Assembly: GCA_900541725.1 (NCBI GenBank)
Contig: UQLB01000012.1
Coordinates: 4,234 to 68,233 of the forward strand
From: an uncultured Collinsella sp.
GTDB taxonomy: Bacteria > Actinomycetota > Coriobacteriia > Coriobacteriales > Coriobacteriaceae
DNA: 64,000 nt
Reading direction: 5' to 3'
The notes under the pieces are model-generated. The model did no database searches. It was not told where the DNA came from and saw only the letters and a program-made list of their open reading frames with translations. Below are positions 16,294 to 24,220 of this stretch, piece by piece. Each line of letters starts with the position of its first letter. The stretch's first letter is position 1. A program made the translations under genes and the position numbers.

Positions 16294-16405
16294 GCGCGTC
16301 ATTTCGCGTCACTTTGACGCGCATAATGACACGCAAATTTTTTCGTGTCATAATTTTGACGCGTAAAATGACGTGTAAAATTTTTACGTGTTATTTTTCA
16401 CGTCA
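16294..16405 (+). promoter_or_regulatory. Array of TGACRCG half-sites before the AlbA-type gene
   Basis: Eight matches or near matches to TGACRCG or its complement lie at 16295, 16305, 16315, 16327, 16344, 16357, 16369 and 16399, plus a partial CGTGT at 16387, mostly 10-17 bp apart. The stretch is AT-rich between the half-sites and ends 25 bp before the start codon. It looks like a multimeric operator, most simply for the downstream protein, which has a winged helix. Confidence 0.6.
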
Positions 16406-16430
16406 AATTGAAGCGAAACGGAGCATCACA

Positions 16431-17687
16431 ATGCAAGAATCCAAAGATCTTGAATTCAAGGAATGCGTCACCAATTCGTTCCTTAAAACCGTCTCCGCTT
16501 ATGCAAATGGCACGGGAGGACGCGTTCTATTTGGAATTAACGACGACGGAGAAGCCGTTGGCCTCGATGACCCCAAGCAGACCTGCCTGGATATCGAAAA
16601 CAAGATTAACGATTCGATCATCCCCCAGCCCGATTACTCCCTAAAGATCGACGAGCCCGATGCAACCGTGGAGCTTACGGTCTTTCCCGGCAGATCGAAG
16701 CCTTACCTATACCGCTCGAAGGCATACAAGCGCAATGACACCGCGACCATTCCAGTTGATACCCTAGGCCTTTCGCGTCTTGTACTCGAGGGTCAAAACC
16801 TCTCCTTTGAGCAGCTCCCGGCAAACAAACAAGATTTATCTTTCACCGTTTTAGAGAATCGTCTAACAGCAAAACTTTCGCTTCAGTCATTCACAACCGA
16901 TACTCTCAAAACCCTTGGCCTGCTTGATGAAACCGGAACCTACAACAACGCGGCAGAACTGCTCGCGGACGAGAATGGCTTCCCGGGTATCGACATCGCA
17001 GTGTTTGGTGAAACTATCAACCTCATTAAGCAGCGCAAGACTCTTGAACATGCATCCGTTCTAGCGGAAATTGACGGAGCCCTTGAGCTTTTCGAAGCCC
17101 AGTACTGCTACGAAGAGATCCAGGGGATGGAGCGGATCCGCAAGGAGCTCATTCCGCTCGAAGCATTCCGCGAGGCCATTACCAATGCAGTCGTTCATAG
17201 GACTTGGGATGCGCCCGCACACATCCGCATCTCGATGTTCGACGACCGTGTGGAAGTCGCTTCGCCCGGCGGCTTGCCGGCAAGCATGACCGTCGATGAA
17301 TATCTGTCCGACATGCTATCCGTTAGACGCAATCGTATTCTTGCCGAAGTCTTTTTGCGCCTGGGTCTTATCGAAGCCTTTGGAACGGGCATCATGCGAA
17401 TTCGCGATACCTATAAGGACAGCGTCAGAAAGCCCCGGTTTCAAGTTTCGGATAACGCCATTGTGGTAACACTTCCCCTACTCATGGATAACCCGGGGCT
17501 CAAAGGCGACGAACTTATCGTATTCGGACTGCTGAGCAGAGTACACCCTCAATCGACAAGCGAGCTTGCGGCCAAAGTCACCTTTAGTCGCTCGAAGCTT
17601 CTTCGCATCCTCAAAAAACTCGTTGAGACAGGCCTGGCGACAGTTGAAGGCACCGGCAGAGGGCAGAAGTATCGCCTGCTACGCTAG
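16431..17687 (+). CDS. AlbA/Schlafen-type ATP-binding protein with C-terminal winged helix
   Basis: A 418-residue protein in three parts: an AlbA_2/AAA_4 domain at about 1-115 (with NGTGGRVLFGINDDGE), a GHKL-like ATPase region around 244-285 (EAFREAITNAVVHR, then VEVASPGGLP) and a winged helix-turn-helix from about 359 on. This is the layout of proteins often annotated as RecG-like C-terminal or putative transcriptional regulators. I start at ATG 16431, with GGAG eight bases upstream; the frame is open back to 16065, but that part translates the repeat arrays. Codon use is more AT-rich than in the flanking lac genes, which hints at transfer. Its stop abuts the stop of the convergent DeoR gene with no base between. 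The biological role is unknown. Confidence 0.75.
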   Translation: MQESKDLEFKECVTNSFLKTVSAYANGTGGRVLFGINDDGEAVGLDDPKQTCLDIENKINDSIIPQPDYSLKIDEPDATVELTVFPGRSKPYLYRSKAYKRNDTATIPVDTLGLSRLVLEGQNLSFEQLPANKQDLSFTVLENRLTAKLSLQSFTTDTLKTLGLLDETGTYNNAAELLADENGFPGIDIAVFGETINLIKQRKTLEHASVLAEIDGALELFEAQYCYEEIQGMERIRKELIPLEAFREAITNAVVHRTWDAPAHIRISMFDDRVEVASPGGLPASMTVDEYLSDMLSVRRNRILAEVFLRLGLIEAFGTGIMRIRDTYKDSVRKPRFQVSDNAIVVTLPLLMDNPGLKGDELIVFGLLSRVHPQSTSELAAKVTFSRSKLLRILKKLVETGLATVEGTGRGQKYRLLR

Positions 17688-18452
17688 TTAGCAAATGACC
17701 TGCGTGTGTTCCTCGATGGCGGCGCGATCCTCGGCGGCAATACCCGGCTCGCACACCACGGCGTCCAAACTGTCCAGGCGGCAGAAGGTGTAGAAGTCGC
17801 GCTTGCCGATCTTACTGGAGTCGGCGATCAGATAGCGCGAGTCGGCCTTGCTAAAGGCGAGCTGCTGGATACGACCCTCATCCATATTGGACGTAGACAC
17901 GTCGCCATCCAGAATGCCGTTGGCGCCGATAAACGCCGCGTCGATGCCCAGTGCACGCAGGGTATCCTCGGCCGTTGGTCCCACAAAAGCGGCGGTGCGG
18001 CGACGGTACATGCCGCCTACCAGGCACAGGTCACAGTCCTCGCGCGGCTCGAGCAGGTTAAAGACCGAAAGCGAGTTAGTCACGATGCGCAGGCGACACG
18101 CCGGCAGCATCGAGGCCATCTGCTCCACCGTAGTGCCCGTGCCCAAAAAGATGGTCGAGCCTTCCTCGATAAGCTCCACGGCTCGGCGCGCGATCTGCAA
18201 CTTTTCCTCGGCATGCTTCGTGCGCTTTTCGCTGTGCGAATACTCATGGCGCAGCATAGCGTGTGGACGGCCCTGCGCACTGCGGGCTCCGCCGTGCACG
18301 CGCTCGATCTCGCCCAGGCTCGCAAGCTCCTCAAGATCACGGCGGATCGTCATATCCGAGACACCTAACGCATCCGAAATCTCCTTGACCGAGACCGTTC
18401 CCTGTTCCTCGAGCAGCTGCCGAACCTTATCCTGTCGCTCCGCTTTAATCAC
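17688..18452 (-). CDS. DeoR-family transcriptional regulator
   Basis: A 254-residue sugar-phosphate-responsive repressor. The N-terminal helix-turn-helix covers about 6-55 (VSVKEISDALGVSDMTIRRDLEEL); the C-terminal DeoRC sensor domain follows, with the phosphate-binding GTGTT near 105. I prefer the GTG at 18452, with GAGG seven bases upstream, over a GTG nine codons earlier that has no ribosome-binding site; it gives the usual DeoR opening. It diverges from galM. The lactococcal lac repressor LacR is also of this family and responds to tagatose-6-phosphate, so a role in galactose/tagatose control is plausible but unproven. Confidence 0.85.
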   Translation of the reverse strand: MIKAERQDKVRQLLEEQGTVSVKEISDALGVSDMTIRRDLEELASLGEIERVHGGARSAQGRPHAMLRHEYSHSEKRTKHAEEKLQIARRAVELIEEGSTIFLGTGTTVEQMASMLPACRLRIVTNSLSVFNLLEPREDCDLCLVGGMYRRRTAAFVGPTAEDTLRALGIDAAFIGANGILDGDVSTSNMDEGRIQQLAFSKADSRYLIADSSKIGKRDFYTFCRLDSLDAVVCEPGIAAEDRAAIEEHTQVIC

Positions 18453-18657
18453 GATGAGTCCTCGCTGTTCCACGCTCACGTCAATTCAAACAATAACGAA
18501 CAAATTGTATCAGACTCGCGCGCGTCAGAAATGAACGCCCGCACAGCTCCAATCATCACTTTTTTGAGAAAAATACCCCCTGCTTTAGTGGGGTGTAGTG
18601 ATAATCTCGCCTGTTCGCGCTACAGTTTGTCCGAAATACCTCGATGTTAGGAACCAA

Positions 18658-19710
18658 ATGATCACTTCCGAGCTTTTCGGCACCGCGCCGTGCGGTACCC
18701 CCGTTCATCGCTACACCCTCAACGGGCCCGAGATCTGCGTTCGCATTATGGACTATGGTGCCACCGTGCTGGGCATCGACGTGCCCGACATTCCCGGCAA
18801 CGTGCGCGATGTGGTGCTGGGCTTCGATAAGCTCGAGGATTACTTTGACAACCCCGCCTGCTTTGGCGCGACCATCGGCCCCGTGGCAAACCGCACCGCG
18901 GGCGCCACGATCACCATCGCCGGCACGGACTGGCATATGCCCGCCAACGAGGGCACCAACAACCTGCACAGCGATCTTGAGCATGGTCTGCACAAGCGCG
19001 TATGGGACGTTGAGCTCGACGAGGTCCACAATGCCGTGCGCATGACCACCTCGCTTGAGGACGGTGAGCTGGGCCTTCCCGGCAACCGCACCTTTACGGC
19101 CGTGTTTACCGTGACGCGCACCGGCTGCTTCCGTATCGAATATGGCTGTGAGAGCGACCGCGCCACGTACGTGTCCATGACCAACCACACGTACTTTAAC
19201 CTTGCCGGTCACAACGCCGGCATGGACTGTGAGCACTTCTTTGTTGCTAACGCTGCCCACTACCTGCCCATCAACGAGCAGAATATCCCCACCGGAGAGA
19301 TCGCTCCGGTCGAGGGCACGCCGTTTGACTTCCGTGAGCTGCGCCCCGTCGCGCACGGCATGGAAGCCGACGACCCGCAGATTAAGCAGGCCCGTGGCTA
19401 CGACCACTGCCTGTGCATCGATGGCTATCAGTACGGCCGCAATCTCCGCCGCGCGATGCACGTCGAGGAGATGTGGACCGGCCGCGAGCTGGACTACTAC
19501 ACCACTGCCCCGGGCGTGCAGCTCTACACCGGCAACTGGCTGGGCGACGAGCACGCCAAGGACGATGCTAACTATGGCTGGGGCGCCGGCTTTGCTCTCG
19601 AGGCCGAGATGTACCCCGACACGCCGCACCAGCCGTTGTTCCCGCAGGGCATTGTGGGCCCGGGTCACCCCTACAGCAATGTGATCGAATACCACTTTAT
19701 GAGGCACTAA
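18658..19710 (+). CDS. galM: Aldose 1-epimerase (galactose mutarotase)
   Basis: A 350-residue GalM-family enzyme interconverting alpha and beta anomers of galactose or glucose. Family landmarks are NRTAGATI, NNLHSD, catalytic H177 in TNHTYFNLAG, GYDHCL, and the general base E315 in ALEAEMYPD. ATG 18658 has AGGAA five bases upstream; an in-frame GTG at 18598 lacks one. It is monocistronic, divergent from the DeoR gene and closed by a terminator. Near the lac modules it would channel free hexose from the hydrolases; that link is inference. Confidence 0.9.
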   Translation: MITSELFGTAPCGTPVHRYTLNGPEICVRIMDYGATVLGIDVPDIPGNVRDVVLGFDKLEDYFDNPACFGATIGPVANRTAGATITIAGTDWHMPANEGTNNLHSDLEHGLHKRVWDVELDEVHNAVRMTTSLEDGELGLPGNRTFTAVFTVTRTGCFRIEYGCESDRATYVSMTNHTYFNLAGHNAGMDCEHFFVANAAHYLPINEQNIPTGEIAPVEGTPFDFRELRPVAHGMEADDPQIKQARGYDHCLCIDGYQYGRNLRRAMHVEEMWTGRELDYYTTAPGVQLYTGNWLGDEHAKDDANYGWGAGFALEAEMYPDTPHQPLFPQGIVGPGHPYSNVIEYHFMRH

Positions 19711-19736
19711 GCCCACAACGCAACATATCGCACAGC

Positions 19737-19771
19737 AGCGCCCGCCGGCACCACCTCCGACGGGCGCTTTG
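19737..19771 (+). terminator. Terminator of galM
   Basis: AGCGCCCG..CGG pairs with CCG..CGGGCGCT, followed by TTT. Confidence 0.7.
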
Positions 19772-19775
19772 CTAC

Positions 19776-19959
19776 CTAGTCATTGGGGACGTTCTTAAAC
19801 GACTAGTAATCGGGGACAGTCTTTGGCTGCGATCAACAAGGACTGTCCCAACCTGCCGGCCTTTGGGGACGTTCCTAAAAGGCCGGCACATAAGGAACGT
19901 CCCCAAGTGCCAAGGGTGTCCCGTTTGACTAGTCATTTAAGAACGTCCCCAATGACTAG
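19776..19959. repeat. Composite GGGGACGTTC-family element with nested inverted repeats
   Basis: The outer arms at 19776-19799 and 19936-19959 are a perfect 24-bp inverted repeat (CTAGTCATTGGGGACG.. inward). Inside are further pairs: GGGACAGTC/GACTGTCCC and TTGGGGACGTTCCT/AGGAACGTCCCCAA. The right arm overlaps the 3' end of the orphan EIIB gene and supplies its last codons and stop. Shorter relatives lie at 534, 45591, 46740 and 54206. Confidence 0.85.
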
Positions 19960-20427
19960 TTGGATGGGGTCGGGATTGGAGCTGGGAAGGTAACGGATTT
20001 CTAGCTCTATGCCGAGTTCTTGTAGCTCTTTGAAGGCAGCGATGTCCGTATCGTCTACGGCGACTGCGGGCGTTATGGGGTGCTTGCCCTCCCCCGCCTG
20101 CATATGGCCAATGCTGATCTTGGTGATCGGCACACCACCCTTAACCAGCGCGAGTGCATCCGTGGGCGACGCCACCATGATGAGAATCCTTTGGCGCGGC
20201 GTTGCGGTATGAATGATGTCGACAGTCCTTTGCACCGAGAAAAACCGCGTCCAGACACCCTCGGGTGTCGCCACCCTCATAGGGGCCCACTTGCGCGAAT
20301 CAGCCGCAATCTCATCGTTGACGATTAAAACAAGGTTGGAACCCACGACTTCGTTCCACAGCTCAACGTCTTGCCCGTAAATAAACCGGTCATCGATGCG
20401 TGTGAGAAGAATCTTGGGTTGAGCCAT
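19933..20427 (-). CDS. Orphan mannose-family PTS EIIB with active-site His replaced by Tyr
   Basis: A 164-residue protein clearly of the mannose/sorbose EIIB family: MAQPKILLTRIDDRFIYGQ aligns with MAEPNILLTRIDNRLVHGQ of the active EIIB at 29669. The phosphate-accepting His of the family (H17 there) is Tyr 17 here, so it should not pass phosphate. No EIIA, EIIC or EIID is adjacent. The final residues LVIGDVLK and the TGA stop are encoded by the repeat at 19776-19959. Start at ATG 20427 is preceded by GGGGTGG; a GTG two codons earlier is less likely. It may be a decaying gene or a phosphorylation-blind regulator. Confidence 0.85.
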   Translation of the reverse strand: MAQPKILLTRIDDRFIYGQDVELWNEVVGSNLVLIVNDEIAADSRKWAPMRVATPEGVWTRFFSVQRTVDIIHTATPRQRILIMVASPTDALALVKGGVPITKISIGHMQAGEGKHPITPAVAVDDTDIAAFKELQELGIELEIRYLPSSNPDPIQLVIGDVLK

Positions 20428-20584
20428 CGCCACCCCATTCTGTTTGAGACCCGTAAGAGCAAGACATCACGTCTCCAATATTAGTGCATTTAAAGTGAGA
20501 AAAGCCGTCAGAACACTTGCGCGGATTTGCGATGTCCCGTATCATAGACAGCCGTTGACGCCTCAGTTGCGTCATCACATGGCC

Positions 20585-20660
20585 GCCAGCGTAGCTCAGT
20601 TGGTAGAGCACCGCTCTCGTAAAGCGGGGGTCACCGGTTCGAGCCCGGTCGCTGGCTCCA
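20585..20660 (+). tRNA. tRNA-Thr (anticodon CGT)
   Basis: The acceptor stem GCCAGCG/CGCTGGC, the D-arm box TAGCTCAGTTGG, the anticodon stem CCGCT/AGCGG around loop CTCGTAA and the T-loop GGTTCGAGCC are all in place. The anticodon CGT reads ACG, threonine. The CCA end is encoded. A terminator follows. Confidence 0.95.
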
Positions 20661-20671
20661 TTGCACAAGAT

Positions 20672-20695
20672 AGCCGCCTTCGGGCGGCTTTTTTG
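20672..20695 (+). terminator. Terminator of tRNA-Thr
   Basis: AGCCGCC and GGCGGCT around a short loop, followed by TTTTTT. Confidence 0.9.
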
Positions 20696-20764
20696 TTGCC
20701 GATTTCGAGCGCGCATCCGCCAATCCAAGCACAACGCCGTCGGCAACTCCCCTACTCAACAACA

Positions 20765-20810
20765 AGCCCCGCCAACCGCAATCCCCAAGGGGACCGCGAT
20801 CAGCGGGGCT
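20765..20810 (-). terminator. Probable terminator of yhcH
   Basis: AGCCCCGC (20765) pairs with GCGGGGCT (20803); on the minus strand it is followed by TGTTGTTG. The T run is weak. Confidence 0.45.
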
Positions 20811-20856
20811 CAAACGCGTTCCCCAAGGGAAATCACGCTAGCTCACGAGCAGTGCG

Positions 20857-21330
20857 CTACTCCTCCCAGTAAGCGTCTGCAAGCAGCTTAAAGCAGATCT
20901 TCTTGACCGGCTGCGCGCCATCGCCCGGGAACTCGAGCGTGGGCATATGAGGCTCGCCGGCAACGAACAGCGCAAACTTATCGTCAGCAAGATCGCCGGC
21001 GATCGAGGCGTCGGAATCGACCAGATCGTAGTCGTCCTTCTCGTCAAACTCCTGGACCAGCGTCAAGCTGCCCGTAGCGACCTTAAAGGCCTCGCGACCC
21101 TCGACATCGATCTGCAGGTCGTGATAGCGCTGATGCGTCTCATAGTGAGCCTCGGCCTCGGGACGCGTCGTGGGAGCCATGACGTTCGCATAGACCTTGT
21201 CGCCCAGAATCGGATTGCTGCCGACCTCGAGCTGCGCCGGATCGTTCTCCTCGAGCCAGTCGATCAGCACGTCGAGGCCCTTGAGCATTCCGCGGTACTC
21301 CTCGATATCGCCCAATGCACCGTAAATCAT
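20857..21330 (-). CDS. YhcH/YjgK/YiaL family protein (sugar anomerase-like)
   Basis: A 157-residue cupin-like protein of the YhcH/EbgC family. The family's metal-site region is visible as HYETHQRYHDLQ around 68-79, and a later His lies in AGEPHMP. Members act on sugars; the E. coli relative NanQ is a sialic acid anomerase. Start at 21330 with GAGAGGGG upstream. It lies in a run of minus-strand amino-sugar and tagatose genes, immediately downstream of the nagA remnant and lacC. An accessory mutarotase-like role for an imported sugar is the most reasonable reading. Confidence 0.8.
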   Translation of the reverse strand: MIYGALGDIEEYRGMLKGLDVLIDWLEENDPAQLEVGSNPILGDKVYANVMAPTTRPEAEAHYETHQRYHDLQIDVEGREAFKVATGSLTLVQEFDEKDDYDLVDSDASIAGDLADDKFALFVAGEPHMPTLEFPGDGAQPVKKICFKLLADAYWEE

Positions 21331-21362
21331 CTAAATCCCCTCTCGGATCGTTTCTTTGGCGG

Positions 21363-21500
21363 CTACGCGATAAAAGCGTTACCGCCGCTGTTGCCGCCCA
21401 CATACGTCTCGACCAGGGTAAGGTCGGGATTGAACACGACAACGTCGGCGTCGCGCCCCGACATAATGCTATCGCACTTGTCGTCGACATGAGCTAGCAA
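21363..21500 (-). pseudogene. 3' remnant of a second nagA
   Basis: In one minus-strand frame, 45 codons ending in TAG translate to a close copy of the NagA C-terminus: GRDADVVVFNPDLTLVETY and YVGGNSGGNAF correspond to GRDADFVVFDHELTLVETY and YVGGQSVGNAF of the intact gene at 24221. No start codon or further upstream similarity is present. It lies between yhcH and lacC. Either a second nagA was deleted here, or an end of nagA was copied during a rearrangement. Confidence 0.8.
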
Positions 21501-21527
21501 TCGATGCCGGGGCCGACGCCCAAGCCC

Positions 21528-22463
21528 TTACAGCTCGGTCACGACAACGCCGTTGTAGACCTCGTCCCAACGATCCATAACCAAGTGGCCAGTCATGGGA
21601 TCCATGGCGTTGAGCTTGCCGCAGGTGTTGGCGGTACGCAGCACCGTCTCGTCGTCTGCGCCAGCAGCAATGGCATGCGCGAAGCCTGCGATAGTGGAGT
21701 CACCAGAGCCCGTGGCGTTAACGGCAGGGATATCGGGCGTCTTTGCGCGGAACGCACGGCCGTTGTGGAAGCCAACGGAGCCGGCAGCACCCATGGACAC
21801 GACGACCCAGGGGATATCGGAGAAGCGGGCATCAGAGGCGAGCGCGGCGCGGAGCTCGTCCACATCGTCGGTGGTAAAGCTCGTGCCCAGAAGGCCGTTG
21901 ATCTCGGTCAGGTTGGGCTTGACCAGCTCGGGCTTAATTTCGGACTTAAGGGCGGCCTCGAGCGAAGCACCCGAGGTATCGAGCAGCACCTTGGCTCCGG
22001 CGTTCTCGGCAATGCCCGTGATCTTGGCATAGTAGTCTGCCTCGACACCGCGGGGCAGCGAACCCGAAATGGTGACGACGTCGGCCTTGCCCGCAAGCTC
22101 GGTAAACTTGGCGGTAAAGGCATCGAGCTCCTCGGGGGCAATTGTCGGGCCACTCTCGAGCAGCTCAGTCTGGTTGCCGGCGTGGAGGATGTTGAGGCAA
22201 ATGCGAGTCTCGCCCTTGATGGGCACAAAGTCGTTGTTAATACCGTTGGCGTCCATGAGCTCAGCCATGTAGGCGCCCATGTGGCCGCCGAGCAGACCGG
22301 TTGCCACAACGTCGTCGCCCAGCTGACCCAGCACACGGGCCACGTTGAGGCCCTTGCCGCCGGCGGTCTTTTCGGGCGTCACGCGGTTGACGTCGTCGAT
22401 AACGAGCTCATCGAGCTGATAGCGCGTATCAACAGACGGGTTCATCGTAACGGTGAGGATCAT
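21528..22463 (-). CDS. lacC: Tagatose-6-phosphate kinase (PfkB family)
   Basis: A 311-residue PfkB-family sugar-phosphate kinase. The opening MILTVTMNPSVDTRY and the stretches VNRVT, KTAGGKGLNVARVL and VVATGLLGG match LacC; the ATP-site catalytic Asp is D255 in ATGSGDST. LacC phosphorylates tagatose-6-phosphate to the 1,6-bisphosphate. In this window it can take tagatose-6-phosphate from AgaS (amino-sugar branch) and, through an isomerase not seen here, from LacG-released galactose-6-phosphate. 1-Phosphofructokinase is the alternative assignment. AAGGAG precedes the start. Confidence 0.85.
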   Translation of the reverse strand: MILTVTMNPSVDTRYQLDELVIDDVNRVTPEKTAGGKGLNVARVLGQLGDDVVATGLLGGHMGAYMAELMDANGINNDFVPIKGETRICLNILHAGNQTELLESGPTIAPEELDAFTAKFTELAGKADVVTISGSLPRGVEADYYAKITGIAENAGAKVLLDTSGASLEAALKSEIKPELVKPNLTEINGLLGTSFTTDDVDELRAALASDARFSDIPWVVVSMGAAGSVGFHNGRAFRAKTPDIPAVNATGSGDSTIAGFAHAIAAGADDETVLRTANTCGKLNAMDPMTGHLVMDRWDEVYNGVVVTEL

Positions 22464-22522
22464 TTTTAGCTCCTTATCTCGCAGGCTCCTTGTGCCTCGC
22501 GATACGAGTCGACAAAACGGAA

Positions 22523-23404
22523 TTACAGAATCTCAATCGTGAACGAGCGAACGACGGTCTCCTTGGGCTTGGCGACAAGGCAGCCGCGCTTATGCTCAAG
22601 CACGTCGTCCTCATCGGAGCAGGTCGAGAGACCGCCCCAAGGCTCAACCGCCACAAAATCGCCCTCGGGCTTGCTCCACACAATGAGATATGGGAAGCCC
22701 TCAAAGCTCAGGCGGACGCCCTTGTCCTCGCCCTTTTTGGAAAGCGTGACCTGACGGCTCTCGAGCACGTCAAAGATGGTCTCCGCAAAATCGAAGAGCT
22801 CGTGCGACAGGGGCAGCGTCTTTCCCACCATGGGGTTCTTGGAGCGATTGGTCACGTCAATCAAGCCAGTCGAGGGGACGGCAGTGCAAAGCTCAGCAGC
22901 CTCGTCCTTCTCAAAGCGCAGCTCGTAGTCCGTATAGGCCTCGCCCTCATCGAGCGGACACCTAAATCCGGGATGACCGCCAATAAAGAACGGCATGTCC
23001 TCGGTGCCCTCGTTGGTGACCTCGTAGGAAACGCGCACGGCAGCGTCCTCGAGCGTATAGCGGGCGACAAGCTTAAACGGATACGGATAATCGCTCAGCA
23101 GCGCGGCGTTATCCTCCGAAGCCAGGCACATCGCCAGCTCGTTCTCGCTCTGGCTCAGCAGCTTCCACTCCTGTTTGCGCGCAAACCCATGGCGAGCGAG
23201 CTTTACATGATGCCCGGCAAACGTCATGGCGTTGTTATCGCGCAAGCCTCCGCAAATCGGGAAGCAAATCGGTGCCTGGCCGGACCACACGGCGGGATCG
23301 CCCTGCCACAGATACTCGCGACCTCCGGCCTCGATCGAGGTAAACGAACCACCAGCCGTGGACACCTTAATAGAAATCGAATCGTTGGAGAGAGCGTATT
23401 CCAT
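22523..23404 (-). CDS. lacX: Aldose 1-epimerase family protein, LacX-like
   Basis: A 293-residue galactose-mutarotase-fold protein of the LacX type, shorter and more diverged than GalM. Visible landmarks are GGSFTSIEAGGREYLWQGDP near the N-terminus, the FPICGGLRDN segment, GHPGFRCPL in the middle and EPWGG near the end. ATG 23404 has AAAGGA six bases upstream and is preferred over an in-frame start 12 codons earlier. It precedes lacC, as lacX accompanies lac genes in lactococci. The natural substrate is unknown; a hexose-6-phosphate epimerase role has been suggested for relatives. Confidence 0.8.
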   Translation of the reverse strand: MEYALSNDSISIKVSTAGGSFTSIEAGGREYLWQGDPAVWSGQAPICFPICGGLRDNNAMTFAGHHVKLARHGFARKQEWKLLSQSENELAMCLASEDNAALLSDYPYPFKLVARYTLEDAAVRVSYEVTNEGTEDMPFFIGGHPGFRCPLDEGEAYTDYELRFEKDEAAELCTAVPSTGLIDVTNRSKNPMVGKTLPLSHELFDFAETIFDVLESRQVTLSKKGEDKGVRLSFEGFPYLIVWSKPEGDFVAVEPWGGLSTCSDEDDVLEHKRGCLVAKPKETVVRSFTIEIL

Positions 23405-23560
23405 TGCCCATCCTTTCGAACAACTGCTTTTTGCTCGCAAGTACCCGTCTCGGCCCTAACCAAAGGACAAACCCGCACGTTCATCGATGCGTCCGGTATC
23501 CCAGCCATGTAACGGGGTACCATACAGACATTGATGCAATTACAGCTGAAAGGCTTTCTT

Positions 23561-24145
23561 ATGCGAACCATCATCCTCTACGCCTCGCGCCATCACGGCA
23601 ATACGAAAAAGCTCGTGGACGCCATCGTCGAGGCACACCCCGAGATCGACACCCTCGACGTCAAGGCGCTTGGCAAAAACGAGTACCCCGACCTGCACGA
23701 ATACCATCTGATTGGCGTCGCCACGGGCATCTATTACTCCGAGATCGACAAGGACATGGCACGCGTGCTCACGAACGTGCTGCAGCCGCAGGACAAGGTG
23801 TTTGGCCTTATGACCTACGGTGGCAAAAACAAGTGGTACGGCAAGGATATCGATGGCATCTGCCGCATGAGGCAGGCCATCTTTATGGGTGTCTACGGCT
23901 GCCCCGGCTTTGATACGTGGGGGCCGTTCAAACTCGCCGGCGGTGTCCAAAAGGGACACCCAACCGCTGAGGAAATTAAGGGCGCCGTCGACTTCTTCGA
24001 CAAGATCGAAGACGAGTATGGCGACATCATCGTCGAAGAGTACGCCAAGCGCGAGAAGCGCCTAGCATACGAGAAGGAGCATCCTGCAGGAGGCCTGGTG
24101 GCCGGCGTCAAGCGCACGGCAAAGAAGATCGCTAACAAGCTGTAA
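23561..24145 (+). CDS. Flavodoxin family protein
   Basis: A 194-residue FMN-binding flavodoxin-like protein. The phosphate loop is YASRHHGNTKKL near residues 7-18; the aromatic-rich TYGGKNKWYG lies where the isoalloxazine loop is expected. The C-terminal 40 residues are charged and Lys/Glu-rich. Start at ATG 23561 with AAAGG seven bases upstream. It is the only plus-strand gene in the amino-sugar region and has its own terminator. It probably carries electrons; the partner is unknown. Confidence 0.8.
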   Translation: MRTIILYASRHHGNTKKLVDAIVEAHPEIDTLDVKALGKNEYPDLHEYHLIGVATGIYYSEIDKDMARVLTNVLQPQDKVFGLMTYGGKNKWYGKDIDGICRMRQAIFMGVYGCPGFDTWGPFKLAGGVQKGHPTAEEIKGAVDFFDKIEDEYGDIIVEEYAKREKRLAYEKEHPAGGLVAGVKRTAKKIANKL

Positions 24146-24176
24146 CTGTGAAGGTGCTTTTGAGCGTTTAACCCAT

Positions 24177-24215
24177 ACGGCGGGTCCGAGCAGATTCGGG
24201 CCCGCCGTCTTTTTC
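24177..24215 (+). terminator. Terminator between the flavodoxin gene and nagA
   Basis: ACGGCGGG pairs with CCCGCCGT, followed by CTTTTTC. It lies between two convergent genes. Confidence 0.8.
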
Positions 24216-24220
24216 TATCG

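Noticed and set aside
16065..16430. N-terminal extension of the AlbA-type protein by 122 residues
   Set aside because: The frame is open but encodes the last repeat unit, an inverted repeat and the half-site array, giving low-complexity Arg/Thr/Phe sequence. ATG 16431 has a proper ribosome-binding site.
21140..21490. A minus-strand open frame of 116 codons between yhcH and lacC
   Set aside because: It runs in a different frame through the nagA remnant and yhcH. The nagA-like frame has clear similarity, this one has none.
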